NCBI GenBank assembly: GCA_038373865.1 | Contig: JAXGGA010005210.1 | Span: forward strand, 16,227 to 80,226 | Direction of reading: 5' to 3' | DNA from: Uloborus plumipes | Taxonomy: Eukaryota; Arthropoda; Arachnida; Araneae; Uloboridae | Length of the DNA stretch: 64,000 nucleotides | In this document: piece by piece, positions 11,245-24,713 of the stretch | Position numbering within the stretch: the first letter of the stretch is position 1 | Layout: the number at the start of each line of letters is the position of its first letter | The notes under the pieces: model-generated | Databases searched by the model: none | Told to the model about the DNA's origin: nothing | What the model saw: the letters and a program-made list of their open reading frames with translations, nothing else | Position numbers and translations under genes: made by a program

Positions 11245-11502
11245 TGAAGGGCTTGGGAGATGAAGGATTAAGTGACAAAACATAAATTGCGAGTAATTAA
11301 AGCTCAAAGTTTTATTTTTGCAGCTATTGCAGCTTTTTTGTTTTCTGGTTGTGTCATTAGTGAGCGTATAAAATTGGTCTATTAAACATCTACTGTTTGA
11401 TGTACCAAGTTTTATTTGCTTACCTGTATCCATTGCTTACCACTGTCCAGAGTGATAATATTTTAAAATGTAACTTAGCCCCTTCATCCTCCAAGCCCTT
11501 CA
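11245..11502 (+). mobile_element. MITE family with TGAAGGGCTTGG ends, copy 1
   Basis: The ends TGAAGGGCTTGGGAGATGAA and TTCATCCTCCAAGCCCTTCA are inverted. The 258-bp sequence recurs at 38450-38692 (same orientation) and 55755-56178 (opposite orientation), so it is a genuine family. The target duplication is unclear and the superfamily unassigned. It lies 4 bp from the end of the preceding element. Confidence 0.8.
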
Positions 11503-12470
11503 TGTTTGTGTATGTACTGTCGTCATTAGGTCCTATCCCCAAGGGAGGAGGGGGGGGGAGAATGTTAGAAAAAACTAGAAGACATGACTTTTTCACTTTC
11601 ATAATTGCTATTATATTTTAAAAATTGTTTTACCTCATAAGTAGAACAATGCTGGAACAAAATTTAAATTTTCTTTCATATCTATATCTTAGAACAACAA
11701 AAAAATCTTTAAAAATAAATTGCAGCAAAATTTGAATTTAGAGCCTTTTAAATTTTGAGGGCGGTATATTGATTGATACATAGTTCATGGATACATAGAG
11801 GAAAACTACTTTACAGATATTTATTTGAGTAGTATTTTTCTTAAGGATTTATTTTAGCAGTTAAAAAAAAAAGACGAGGCGATTTTTGGGTTTAAAAATG
11901 AAACTAAATAATTAATCTAATAGTATATGGTTCATCCTACTATAGTATGTATGAACTTTGTTATACATTATAAGGTGTATTTAACTTTAGTTATTGGTTT
12001 ATAACAATGACTTTTTCCGCATAATTTCTTCGAAAATTAAAATCAGAAAATGCATGTAATTAAATTTGTATGTGCATTTTCTTAAAAGATAATTAAATTT
12101 GCTTACATAAGACTAAATTATTTTTACAATATTTAACAACTTATAAAAGCAGAATCCCATTTATATTAAACAGTACATGTGATCTTTAAAATGCTATTAG
12201 AATCAAAATTCCAATGTATTTGTTATCGATGTAATGATGATGACGAAAACCATTTTCTACATAATCACTATAGATAAACAAAAACATGAGTTGAAATGAT
12301 TTCTTTTGGGCTATACTCAGCAATTTATTTTCTACTCTACATTAAAAATACTCAAACAACACCATTTTCTTACAAAAAAAATAGCAGACGGATCAATAAG
12401 TCAGTTTCGAAACAATTAAAACCAACAAAAGCTTGTTTCACAATTTATATTAAAACTTTGGAGTTTCATT
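11503..12470. other. AT-rich DNA without recognised gene
   Basis: Contains a short G tract at 11540-11560 and no supported gene. Confidence 0.5.
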
Positions 12471-12472
12471 TA

Positions 12473-12852
12473 TGCTGTAAAAAATGAATGTCGTTTTTAC
12501 AGTATAATACAGCTAATTTTACAGTAATAAACTGTAGAATTTACAACTTTACAGTACTAAACTGTAAATTGCTAATTTTACAGCAATAAACTACAAAAAT
12601 GCTAATTTTACAAATTATTACAGTGCATTTTACAGTTTTAAACTGGAACCTCTGCTGCCAGTATTATACTGTTGTTTTTACAGTATAAAACAGCTAAATT
12701 TTACGGCATTAAACTGTAAAATTGCTATTTTTACTGTAAGAAACTGTAAAATTACTAGTTTTACAGCTTATTGATGTGCATTTTGCAGTTTTAAATTGGA
12801 GCCTCGGCTGCCAGTATTATACTGTAAAAATAACAGTTCCTTTTTTGCATTG
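12473..12852. mobile_element. Dimeric MITE with internal repeats, copy 1
   Basis: The element is 380 bp between TA flanks (12471-12472 and 12853-12854). The ends TGCTGTAAAAAATG and its imperfect complement are followed by GTTTTTACAGTATAATACAG-like sequence on both sides. The interior consists of two head-to-tail monomers, each a run of GCTAATTTTACAG / TAAACTGTAAA motifs ending in a block containing AACTGGAACCTCTGCTGCC and AGTATTATACTG. Because ACTGTAAA and TTTACAGT alternate, much of it can fold on itself. No coding capacity. Siblings are at 15575 and 39639. Confidence 0.83.
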
Positions 12853-12854
12853 TA

Positions 12855-15304
12855 TACGTGTAATATTCCAACTATTAACATTAACTTTACGAATGAAATT
12901 TCAAATTGAACACGAAAATGGCGACAATGTATCGCTTTGCCTCAGCCAAGAATTCTACAGTTACCCATTCTATTAACCCGTGCGTTTTCGATTGAATCTG
13001 CTTTTGTGTCTTGAGGTGGAGCCCATTATCGTGTTGGACGTGTACCGGTGTCCTTATCTCGTTTCTCGGTGTAGCGGAAATCGGCGTAATAAAATTTTAA
13101 GAAACTGCGCTAAGTGACAAATTACTTCAGGGCCAATCGCGTGCCGAACTGAAACAGATCGAATGAAACGCGATGGATTTGAAATTAAAGCTTTTCCTGG
13201 GGAGGCAGAGGAATTTTTTGAGAAATGTGATAAAGTAAAAACGATCGAAATTTGATGTTGAGGTTATTAGAAAGTATTTTGCAAAGGTAATATCTAGATT
13301 TAGAACATGCATATGAAATACGTCAACTAATTAATTTTTGTTAGAGTACTGGTAAATATAGTCTGCTTTAGCGCTTTGAAATGGTCTTGCTTACCAAAAA
13401 AGGTTTACTGAAACCATAATATCTGGTCTGCTGAACTTAACATTTTACCAAGAGCGGCCTAATTAGAGGTCACGGGAAGTAAATGTGACCTCCAAATTAC
13501 GCAGCAAAATTAGTCTGGCAATGGTCAAATTTGGAGATAGCTTTGCAATGGCAGCAACTATTGTTTTAAAATAAATTATCCTTACAAATGTACTCATATG
13601 TAAAGTTTACAAATACCTTTGTGGTATTGATGTAGTAGAGAAAATATCAACGTAAAATAGGCACAAATAAGCAGAGATACTGCAGACTCGTGTTTCGGCG
13701 TTACAAGGAACGCCTTTATCAATGCAAAAGAGTTGTGAGCTTATGGATGTTTGAACTATCAACTTTTTTGCTCACATTGATTATATTTTGACTCACTACT
13801 CTGCGAAAAAATTCTAAAAACATCACTAATTATTTCGAAACAACGTTCCTGAATTTTAAGTGTTTCCACCTGTTTCTTTTGAGAAACAAGTATATTTTTC
13901 AAAAGGTTTCCAGAACCGAAAGAAGTTGCATGAATGTAGACTTCTCACTTTGGGGAAATTATCTTTATAGGTGAAAAATATTTTTATTATATTAATATAG
14001 CTATCTTTTTATTGGGTATTTCACCTCACATTCAGGTGCAGCTTTTTCATATTGACTCAGCACGAAATGCTGGCGGAATGCTCTCCATAAATATTACAGC
14101 TTTACAAGAATTGCCAGCAAATAAGATGCTCAATATTTGAAAGTAATAATGCCTAAGCACACAATACATAGTTATGCATTGTGTGCTCCTTAAACAAGCA
14201 TAATTATTTAAGGAGTTTTTCTGGTAAATCACGAAGGTCTCAAGCTATTCTTACAAAGATATTTAAGTTTTCGAGAGCACGACTGGCTATTTAATGAAAA
14301 CGTTTCTAAATTCATCAAAAAGATTCCGGGTTAATTTTAGAACGGTTACTGTTTTTAACGGGAAGCTTTCCTTTTTTTTACCAGAAATGTTACCGATAGA
14401 AATTAGGCGCACTAGCTGCCCAATATTTTCCGCAAACGTTTTTTTTTTTTTTCAGTGTACTCACCTATATAACACCGGTTTTCAACCTTTCCCAAAGAAA
14501 GCGTTCATTTTTGTGTTCCATTAACTATGTTTGGTCCCAACAAAATGTAGAAGCTGGTTGGAAATTCTTACTCTAAAAAGTTGAATTTTTTCTTCTCACT
14601 AGTCAAGAAATTTGTATTTGAGTACATTTTTTCAATAAGAACGAAGACATCGCTTATGACTATCTAATTGAAAACGCAACGTTTTGAAGTTCATAACAAT
14701 AATTTCTTCCATTGAGTATATACACAAATATTGAATTTTTAAAACATCAGGGATTTTTCTTCGGTTTGTACAAAAGCTAATGCTAGTGCGTTTTTTTTTT
14801 TTTCTTGAAAATAAAACAGTATAAATTCAAATTGCGATAAACATTATAGCAAAATCAATCGGAAAAATTTCTTTTCATTAGTAATGATTTACGTTATGAC
14901 TGATTTTCAAAAACTTTACAACTGCACAAGAGCAAAAAAGATTTTTTTTTTTTTTTTTTTTTATTAGAAAAATATTTAGCGTAACTTGAAGCTTCCGAAG
15001 ACATTAGTGGCATGCGGGAGTTCGTCCAAAAAAAGATTAAAAAATCTTTTCCCAATGTCTTAAATTATTTTTTCAATTTAGGAAGCAAAAGATGATTGAT
15101 GGAAGATTTTGGAAAGAGTTTACAAAAATTACAGCTCTAAACGGAAAATTAAGAAATCTGTTTCATATAATGCTACTTCATATGATAATGATATTTTTAC
15201 CAAATTCAACTCTTTTTGTACCTTTTTTAACTGTTCATCGTATCACTCTCGTGCATCGTCCGTTTCCAGGATTAACTCAAAAACCTCCCCTCTTTTAGAA
15301 ATTC
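12855..15304. other. No gene recognised
   Basis: AT-rich sequence with poly-T tracts at 14441-14452, 14790-14802 and 14941-14962. A block at 12975-13090 has more balanced composition. The words around 13685-13720 (CTCGTGTTTCGGCG) resemble a motif common in dispersed repeats but cannot be assigned. Confidence 0.45.
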
Positions 15305-15490
15305 AGTGAACTCTTTAATTTCGCCAGGACCCGGCTGTCAGACGGGATTGAGTTCCTGCGCGGACATAATGACATTTGGGAGTGTAATCGACTTTCTCTA
15401 TCTCGTTTTATCACCGGCGATTCAATTGAATAACGAGAAATTACAAGAAGATTCCCCCCGTCGCATTCTTTTACAGATTTGGTTTGGTTA
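15305..15490. promoter_or_regulatory. Possible conserved non-coding island
   Basis: A segment of balanced composition in AT-rich surroundings, with words such as CGGCTGTCAGACGG and CCGGCGATTCAATTG. An open frame of 61 codons here matches no family I know. It looks like a cis-regulatory or other constrained element rather than a transposon, but only comparison with another genome could show that. Confidence 0.25.
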
Positions 15491-15574
15491 AGGCCGCTAT
15501 ATCAGGGGAGCTGCTAAATCCGACATTTTGGCTCCAAAGTCCATGATACTGTCCAACCCCAAAAACCACGCCTA

Positions 15575-15972
15575 CACTAAAAAATGAATGTTGTTTTTCC
15601 AGTATAATACAGCTAATTTTATAGTATTATACGGTAAAAATTGCTATTTTACAGTAATAAACTGTAAAATGTCAACTTTTATAGTAAGAAAATGTAAAAT
15701 TGCTAATTTTACAGTAATAAACTACGAAATTACTAATTTAACAGTTTATTACCGTTTATTTCAGTTTTAAACTGGAACCTCTGCTGAAAGTATTATATTA
15801 CAGTATAATAAAGCTAAATTTTACAGCAATAAACTGTAAAATTTCTAACTTTACAGTAAGAAACTGTAAAATTGCTAGTTTTACAGTTTATTACTGTGAA
15901 TTTTACAGTTTTAAATTGAAACCTCGGCTGTCAGTATTATACTGTAAAAACAATGGTTTATTTTTTGCAGCG
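15575..15972. mobile_element. Dimeric MITE with internal repeats, copy 2
   Basis: 398 bp, TA flanks (15573-15574 and 15973-15974), left end CACTAAAAAATGAATG, right end the imperfect complement of CGCTGCAAAAAATAAACC. It has the same two-monomer interior as the copy at 12473, with about six short repeat units per monomer. No coding capacity. Confidence 0.85.
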
Positions 15973-16189
15973 TAGCACCGTTGAAAGGTTCTATTTCAAA
16001 AAAAAAAGGTGACAGCTTGATTAATAAAATGCACCCCGGTAGCATTTCTGCTTAGTCCGATATTATTTTATTTTTCTAGAACTGATAAGGAAGGGGAATA
16101 AATTGAAAAAGAAAAAAAAACATCAACGCAAAAACCAACACATCAAATAAAGGAACCCAACGAAAAAAGAAAAAAAAAAGCAAAATCTC

Positions 16190-16860
16190 CTCACATTCTT
16201 TACATCTCTTACTACTAGCACCCCTATTTTAACAAAATCAGTAGCGACCTGAGGCATGCGCAAATGTGTCCGTGGTACCCTGAAAAAATATCCAACTGTA
16301 ACATTAGTATATGTGCGAAACCAGCACGAGAGAAAACTGGTGCTTGAATTTCTGACATGTTATTTGATTTAATGTTTGAAGATTTCAATTTACTTAATTA
16401 GACTGATACATTCATTCAAATTTAAAAGAAGTGAGGGATGAAAAGGGTTGTTAAATTTAAGAAATCAGTTACAGTGTAGGTCCGGTATGTTCACCATCGG
16501 CATTGACAGTCTTTACCTCTTTTTAATACGCTTTTATTAGTTTCACATGTGGGTTTGTTTGTTTGTTAGTATGTATTTATATAACTCTGAATAAAAGATA
16601 AAATTCACGTTCTTTACAAATATAAAAGTTAAGATTTAATACAATAATTAATACGAAATGCTAAACTATATTATTACATGCTGATGTTTCGGTTGTTTGT
16701 GTGTATGTAACTCTGAATAAAAGATAAAATTCACATTCTTTGCAAATATGAAAGCAATATATTTGATAGTATTGCTAATACTAAAGGCTAAACGACAATA
16801 CATGTTGATGTTTCTTATAAGTGTATGTAAACTTATAATACATCATGCTTTAAAGCTTTA
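16190..16860 (+). repeat. Dispersed repeat family (ACCCCTATTTT / TAACTCTGAATA type)
   Basis: Two recognisable blocks. ACCCCTATTTT...GACCTGAGGCATGCG at 16218-16265 recurs at 61330-61375. ATGTAACTCTGAATAAAAGA with TAAAATTCACGTTCT occurs twice here (16575 and 16705) and again near 41365. The internal duplication and shared order suggest one family of diverged copies. No coding capacity recognised; class unknown. Confidence 0.55.
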
Positions 16861-16878
16861 CAGTTTGACTAACTCTAA

Positions 16879-17006
16879 GGGCCCTGCTCCACATCAGCGG
16901 AAAACGCGCCGAAATCGAAGGCAGAAACCGAAAATCCGGATACTTTCCATAGGAGCATCATTTAATCCATTTTAAGTTTCTAAGACGTCAATGTGGAGCA
17001 GGGCCC
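16879..17006. mobile_element. PIF/Harbinger-like MITE, 128 bp
   Basis: The ends GGGCCCTGCTCCACATCAGC and its imperfect complement lie between TAA duplications (16876-16878 and 17007-17009). Same family as 4868-5011, shorter and with a partly deleted right arm. Confidence 0.87.
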
Positions 17007-17100
17007 TAAACGCGTATTTTTTAGATTTTTTAAACTATAATTAGATTATTCAAGTAAATGGAAAGGGCATTTTTTTTTCAATTGAGTTCGGTTACTTTTG

Positions 17101-17151
17101 TAGTTGTTTTGTGTTTGTGTAGTTGTTTTGTGTTTGTGTAGTTGTTTTGTG
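17101..17151 (+). repeat. 19-bp tandem repeat, about 2.7 units
   Basis: The unit TAGTTGTTTTGTGTTTGTG is repeated twice exactly, then partially. Confidence 0.9.
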
Positions 17152-20100
17152 TAGTTAATTTTTTTATCTCTAGTTTTATTTTCGGCAAAGCTGGTAGCAT
17201 ATAACTTTTGTTTATTTACTATCGTCGAAACTACGAGTTACGTTTTAGAAACTTCTATTAATTTTCAGTTGTTATTATGGATGTGTTCTCGGACATTGGT
17301 TGCAAACTAAATTAACAATTTTCTCGCTCATTATTGCCCCTTTAAATACATATAACTAAATATTTAATTCGATTATTCCAGATTGTGCAAAAGCATTATG
17401 TCTCAAATCTGCGCAGATTAAACTTTCCAGTTGCGTAAAAAAGAGGTAAACATTGTCAAGATCAACTTACCAGAGAAGCTGTATACTTTGCTAGATTGGC
17501 CCAAAGTGGAGTTTTACTCAACTTTTAACCAGTCATTTTACGGGTAAGGAACCAGCGATTATAATAACTTCGATGCAAACAATTTTCCAAAATGTTCTTG
17601 GAACCAAGATGTCGGAAAGGTAGTTCTGTCCCATTCAAGGTTCTAGGCTTCGTGAATAAAAGAGCTTGATGTATTTCTTAGGTACGAAGAGAGTTTTCTT
17701 ATCAGCAGGATTTGTTTGCGGATAGGAGGAATTAATGTCTCCAACAAGCAACCATTTTGTTTCGCCTGATTTCTTTACGGATCTAAAGCCCAATACTACT
17801 CATGTTATTGTCATGTACTGGCTTTCAATGGTTTTTAGGCTAGATTGTTCGTTCAATGAATACGAAATTTCGGTTCTTAAAAAAGCAAGGAAATAATTTT
17901 TACTATTTCAGAGAATTTATTTTCCATGTGAAAAACTATGCGTTTACACGAAGTTTGATATTTAACGTACAAATACTTCAAATAAGTAAAAACGGGTTTA
18001 GTTTTTCAACTTTTAATTTCTGTAGTACTGAAAATATTGGTAAATTTCAAATTAATTTTTAATAACTGCTTTGATCAATTGTATGTTATGAGAACATAGC
18101 ACTGCATTTTTTTAAACATACTTAGCTTGATTAAATTTTCTCTTTTATCACCCCCCCCCCTTTTGGAACTAAAGCTGAAATTTATGCAAAAAAAAAACAC
18201 ACACACACACACACATTTTTATTTTAGTATCAAAGCATCAAAAATATAATAGCTGCTTTTCAATTTCATTGATTCCAATTTCAATTTCACCTCTCAAAAG
18301 CTAAGCGACAAAATAAATCCTTTATCCTAAAAGATACTTATTGTGTAACTGACCAATTACACAATCTTGCTTTTTCAAATGTTGAAAATGACTCGAGCAT
18401 ATCTTGCATCTTATGTTAACTTTTCAACCAATTAAAATTTTTAAGAAAATAAATAAATAATTATTTTTTATCAATTGTCCTCGAGAAGATCTTTTCATCA
18501 TTGTGTGGTCCGAATTCGCTAATTCTTCCAAACATTTTTAAGTTGAGGTGGTGCACGGTTAAACAGAATACAAATAAAATACTCATTTCCATGAGTTTGA
18601 AAGTTGTTTTAACTTCATTTTCGTATTTAATGACTAGAATTATAAAAATCATTAAATTATTTTTTCCTCTTAATTTATTTTTGCTTTTAAATACATAGAA
18701 GTGGCAAACAAGAGCTGTAGTTTTATTACATCTTTCTTGTTTTCAAAGAGCTCTTTTAAATGTCAAGGCAAAAAGACACTGAACATTTTAGAAGGCGCTT
18801 TAAATAGTTTTCTCTTTTTTTTTAATATGAAAACGAGATAAGTAGGAAAATATTCTCCCTACATTTCTCTTCTTTTTTTCTTCTTTCCCTCTACAAAATA
18901 CTGTCTGTCACCATTTTCTTTAACATATATTTCATAAACTCTTTACATAAACTAATTTGTCACCACTCGGGCATATTATTTACATTTGCATAATTATCCG
19001 GCAAAAAGAGGCATTGTTTTCTTTCGTGGTGACATTTTTAAGACTTTAATAATGCCAGATGCTTTGCATGATTTTTGATAAACTTTAATAAAAGCGCTTA
19101 AAATATCCCCATTCTTTATTTTTTTAAAGAAAATGCCTACACTTCTCATTTTAAAGAACATACTGCTCGTGATGTTTAAGAAACATCGCTAGCCAACCAA
19201 AATTTCAAACGTATATGTAGGATAATAGAAAAATATTTCTACAAATTGTAAATCAGCGACATAGTAATTTGTAAATTTACCATCTTCATAAATTGAAATA
19301 ATCACAGAAATAACGCAATTTAAACCCTTAAAAAATGAAATGCTATACCTATAAATTAAAAAGAAAAGTCAACTAAAGAATATTTGTGGATTCGGGGGTT
19401 TGAGCAATGACAAACTGCTATTTATTCACATTTTCGAACTCAGTTGCAGTGTGGTTCCTTTTTCAGATTGGCCCCAGGGTCCGCCACCGGATGAGTCGAT
19501 GCCTGGTTCTCTATTTTCGCTGAGGTATACCGGCCCCTGCTCCTTCGGGTAGTGGTGCCCGTATTCTACCTCCCCCCCCCCCCACACACACCTATCAAAA
19601 TTCGTCATTACGAAAAACATAATTTAAATTCAAGATGTCAAAATTGGATTATTTGGATTACTTTTTTTTTTCATATTGAACTACTTTCGTTAAATAGCTC
19701 TCATTCAAAAAAAAAAAAAAAAAAGAGGTTATTTTTTCTAACTCACTTACATTATTTTCTGTATCTCAAGTTTTATGGTTAAATCACTTTTACCGTTACC
19801 TGGATCGAAAAGTGTTAAAAGTTAAAACGAAATTTAAAACTTTCCCCCCAAAAAATACTTTTAACTGATTGCGATACACTTTCCAACCAAAACACAAGGG
19901 TATAATAACATGAGCAAAAAACACACCTTTTACAAATTTAACTGGCAGAAGGTGGTGTTGAAGACTGGAGAAAAAATTGCGTATAGTTACAAGACGATTT
20001 AAAAGGATTGTTCGAAAATACTCTTCCTATAAAAAAGGATAAAAAGGTACAAAATTGATGTGAAAAACAGACACAGCCAGGACATAAATCATTCACACTT

Positions 20101-20418
20101 GGTAGAATACGGAGCCTTCTTTCGTTTTATGTGGACTTAGGATTGATTTTTTTTCCTCTCTGCTCTTTTAATCTAGTGCTGCAGAACTATACAGTCTAAA
20201 AAGGGTTTTTTGTTTTAAGGAAAACCAAAAGTTTTTTCGTTTGGTGAAGATAAAATATAGTTCCCACGTAAATTTCCCATTTAATAGTTTCGCTTTTAAC
20301 GTATGGTATGGTTGCGAGCTGCTAATATGAATTATTAGTTGCTACTAAACGGTCTAAATATGCTTTTAAAAAAAGTACCGCTAATGTTGTTATTATTGGT
20401 ATTTTTATTGTAAGAGTA
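17152..20418. other. No gene recognised
   Basis: Long AT-rich stretch. It holds a C run at 18150-18162, a short (CA)n at 18198-18214, a C run at 19570-19583 and a poly-A at 19708-19724. A balanced patch at 19430-19560 has frames on both strands but nothing recognisable. Confidence 0.45.
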
Positions 20419-20419
20419 G

Positions 20420-21774
<1,355 letters not shown>

Positions 21775-21776
21775 TA

Positions 21777-23066
21777 CCGTAAAATGGGGTGTATAGGAAC
21801 AGCGTGGTCAATCGGAACAAAACTTCCCAACCGTACAAAGAAATTCTTCATAAATATACTATTGGGTATTTTTCGCCATGAATTTTTTTTTAGAAAGGTA
21901 AGATCATAGGAAGCAGGAAAAAAATACTTTTGTCAATCTGGCAACGCCACTGGCTTCTAAAGAGGGCTGCACGTTGAATGCTAGAAAACATCACATTTTC
22001 ATAGACTGCAAAACTTCATATGCAAGAACAAACCTTCTTATATTTAAAAACTATGAGTGGTATGTTTCAATTATACATGTATCTGAACAACCGAATACCA
22101 CATTAGAATTTACATTTTTTACAAATTGTGTCATAAAAGTGAAGAATTCTGAAAAATGCCATTGGAAAAAAATTTGCGGGGTGAATCGGAACACTTAGTA
22201 CTGTTGTTCCAATCCAAACTTATTTGAAGGAAATTGTTTGAAAAATCAAGATTCTAACCCCAATTCTTCTAATCAAGACAGGGACAAGGATTTATTACTG
22301 TTTATCCCTTCTCGTGAGCAACTAGATCTTAGAATGACAAAAGTTACAGATTTCAAAAGATTTTTTCTCCAGGAGACTGTTTTTTACTTAAAATAAAGGG
22401 GAGAAAGTCACATAGACTTTATGTAGTAAACGTCCAGCACACAGACAGTGATGAATAAGCGAAAAAATTTTTCAGGACAATCCCCGAAACCCAGAAATTT
22501 CAAAAAACTAAAGAAAAGGCAGAGTTCATCCCAGGAGATGTTATGAAAAAACTTAAGCCAAGTCACAATTGCTAGTTTTAAGGACAAGTACACATTTGTG
22601 GACGACATGAGTGACTTCCATTCATGTTAAATCTTTGCATTTCAATTCAAAAGCTTTTCTTAAAATTACTTTTCATTTTTCATAAGTTCAAAATTATTTT
22701 GAATTTTCACAAATTATAAACGTTTACTGGTACTGAAATTATACATTTATTTGACAGTAATTATCTGTTCTTATTCTCCCCCATCAATATTACTCATGTT
22801 TGTGAGACCTATTACAGATTAAATTGAAAAAAATAAAAATTTTAACAAGTGTTCCGATTGACCCCTATCAGCGGGGTGATTCGGAACACCCATAATTTGC
22901 TATATATTTTAATAATAATTGCTCAAAATCTTTTGTCTTTGCTTGGAATATCAAAAGTAAAGCAAGACCGAAGTTTTTACCCAAAAAATCAAATTGAAAA
23001 AAAATCTTTTAACTGCTTTTTTTACAATCAAAGCTGAAAAGTGTTCCGATTAACCCCATTTTACGG
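21777..23066 (+). mobile_element. Tc1/mariner-superfamily element, CCGTAAAATGGGG ends
   Basis: 1290 bp with inverted ends CCGTAAAATGGGG and CCCCATTTTACGG and TA duplications (21775-21776 and 23067-23068). A motif of the form GGGGTNAATCGGAACA recurs at both ends and inside (about 21789, 21808, 22176, 22848 inverted, 22873, 23041 inverted), as expected of sub-terminal transposase-binding repeats. A coding relic lies at 22396-22575. It is an internally deleted or decayed autonomous element. Confidence 0.85.
22396..22575 (+). pseudogene. Relic of transposase C-terminal region (pogo/CENP-B-like)
   Basis: An open stretch of about 59 codons with one internal stop reads like a conserved domain: a K-x-x-x-YVV-x-V start, then DSDE, stop, KKFFRTIP, and finally PGDVMKKLKPS. 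Spacing and composition resemble the small C-terminal domain that follows the DDE catalytic region in some arthropod pogo/jerky-type transposases (VAEV...DEYEVKFLR...DIVxxLPxPS). This is recognition by pattern, not alignment. The catalytic domain is not visible, so the copy is defective. Confidence 0.4.
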
Positions 23067-23399
23067 TACTCAAACCAAAGTCGTCTGCAATATTTTGGAC
23101 TTTTTATTCATTCGTGGTATTTTGCTTTTAAATAGAATTCTATAAACTGTAGTAAAATTTAAACGTTACCCAAATGGTAAAACTAAACTCAGATCTTTAG
23201 TGTGTTACAATTCATCTAAAATTAGCTAAACAACTTTAGTTAAGGTAAATTCTGGTTTAAACCTTTATGCCCCGACGGGACTTAGAAGTCCCGCTTATGT
23301 TAGTTTAGGATTTAGTATTATGAATCCAAAATGGCTGGAATCATGCTGAAGCTTTCAAGTACCACTCCTTGCACTTTGCTGAGTAGCCAACAGATGGTA
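23067..23399. other. Spacer between two transposons
   Basis: About 330 bp with no gene. It contains the TA duplications of both neighbours. Confidence 0.6.
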
Positions 23400-24711
23400 G
23401 GGGAGACTGGGAACGGTTGTGACAATTTTCATTTGCTCCCCCATAGATCCCTTAGTAATGCCTGTGAGCTGGTTTAAAAATGTTTTTATGTTAAAATGTA
23501 CATTTGCCTGCTTATAAATACTAAATTTTTTTCCCTAAGTACAATAGTTAACTCACAGGACCAAATTAAACAACAAATGAAAAAATGTCACAACCGACCC
23601 CACCCCAGGGGCGGTTGTGACAGTGCTTGGGGTCGGTTGTGACAAGTTCAAAAATACAGCAAAACAGTCTAGATCACTTTTAATTTCAAGTAATATTAAA
23701 CGTAATTCAACATAACCTTCATCTGGGAAAGTTTAACACTTAACAATGTGCCTCGTTCAGTTGAAGTAGCCTTATACCAAGTTTTGCAACAATATCAGGT
23801 TTTTGGAATTTCTTAACGTCTGTTTTGGCAACATTATGCACATCCTGTGGGTCATAGCCGTGTCTGTTCATAACAATTCTCAAGTATCAAAGAAAGATTC
23901 CACATTTATTTGTTTTATTGAAGCTTGTTACTCTTGAAAGGCTAGTTGCAAGAGCTACACGAACAGACGTGAAAATTTTCTATTCATAAATGAACGAAAT
24001 CATTTCTCAGTACCCATTTTACTCGCATGTCTGCTTTCAGCTTATGTGTAAGCTCAAAAGCACTTTATTATGAGCAATATAACCTTTGCCCGACACGTTG
24101 TTTTCATTGTGACAGCGCCGGCAGGCTCCACCGCGTTTACGAATGAATGTTTCGTAGCAAAGACTTACGATTAACGTTGCATTTCCAAAGCTGTCCGAAA
24201 GAAAAAAAAGTTTCACTTCTTTATAGGCTTCTTTATATTTCATTAGGTCACACTGCCCTATTTCTGTCTTCTTTAAGCGTATTATGGGCATCAAATATGA
24301 TAAAAACATGTTTTACTCGTGTCACAACCGTCCCCACGCAATTTGTCACAACCGACCCGAACCCACTATTTTTGAAAACAGCAATCGCCATGGCAATATA
24401 AAATAGCCTACATAAAGAGTAATCACTGCTATTTCACTATTAAGGCTCACTACTAACGGGGAAAAACTTTCATTTTTCTACCTGTACCCATTCAACAGGA
24501 ATTACTAAAAGAAATCGAACAAAAAAAAACTTACTTTTGACTGTTAAAAAGTAACCAACCCCTCTGCTAGCGTTAATGTCGCTCGATGGCTACCGCAATG
24601 CTTTGACACACATTCAGACAAACATGCTGATACGATCTCTCTTTGCTTCAACCAGGTATTAATTATGGTTTAGCTAATATGACGATTGTCACAACCGTAC
24701 CCAGTCTCCCC
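23400..24711 (-). mobile_element. Tc1/mariner-superfamily element, GGGGAGACTGGG ends
   Basis: 1312 bp, inverted ends GGGGAGACTGGG and CCCAGTCTCCCC extending through ACGGTTGTGACAA, with TA duplications (23398-23399 and 24712-24713). The word CGGTTGTGACA or its complement occurs about seven times (near 23415, 23585, 23612, 23631, 24321, 24342, 24687), clustered towards both ends. A coding relic runs on the minus strand. The ends are well preserved, but most of the transposase is lost. Confidence 0.87.
24037..24309 (-). pseudogene. Relic of N-terminal DNA-binding region of pogo-like transposase
   Basis: From near residue 8 the frame reads MPIIRLKKTEIGQCDLMKY, followed by an AYKEV helix, then a stretch like a pipsqueak/CENP-B helix-turn-helix ending in FIRKRG, then CHNENN...IAHNKV. 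This order (basic start, first helix, Arg/Thr-rich recognition helix, a NE-rich linker, then a phrase leading into the second DNA-binding domain) is typical of pogo-type transposases. Residues at the helix core are replaced and the frame closes soon after, so it is not functional. Assignment is by eye. Confidence 0.45.
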
Positions 24712-24713
24712 TA

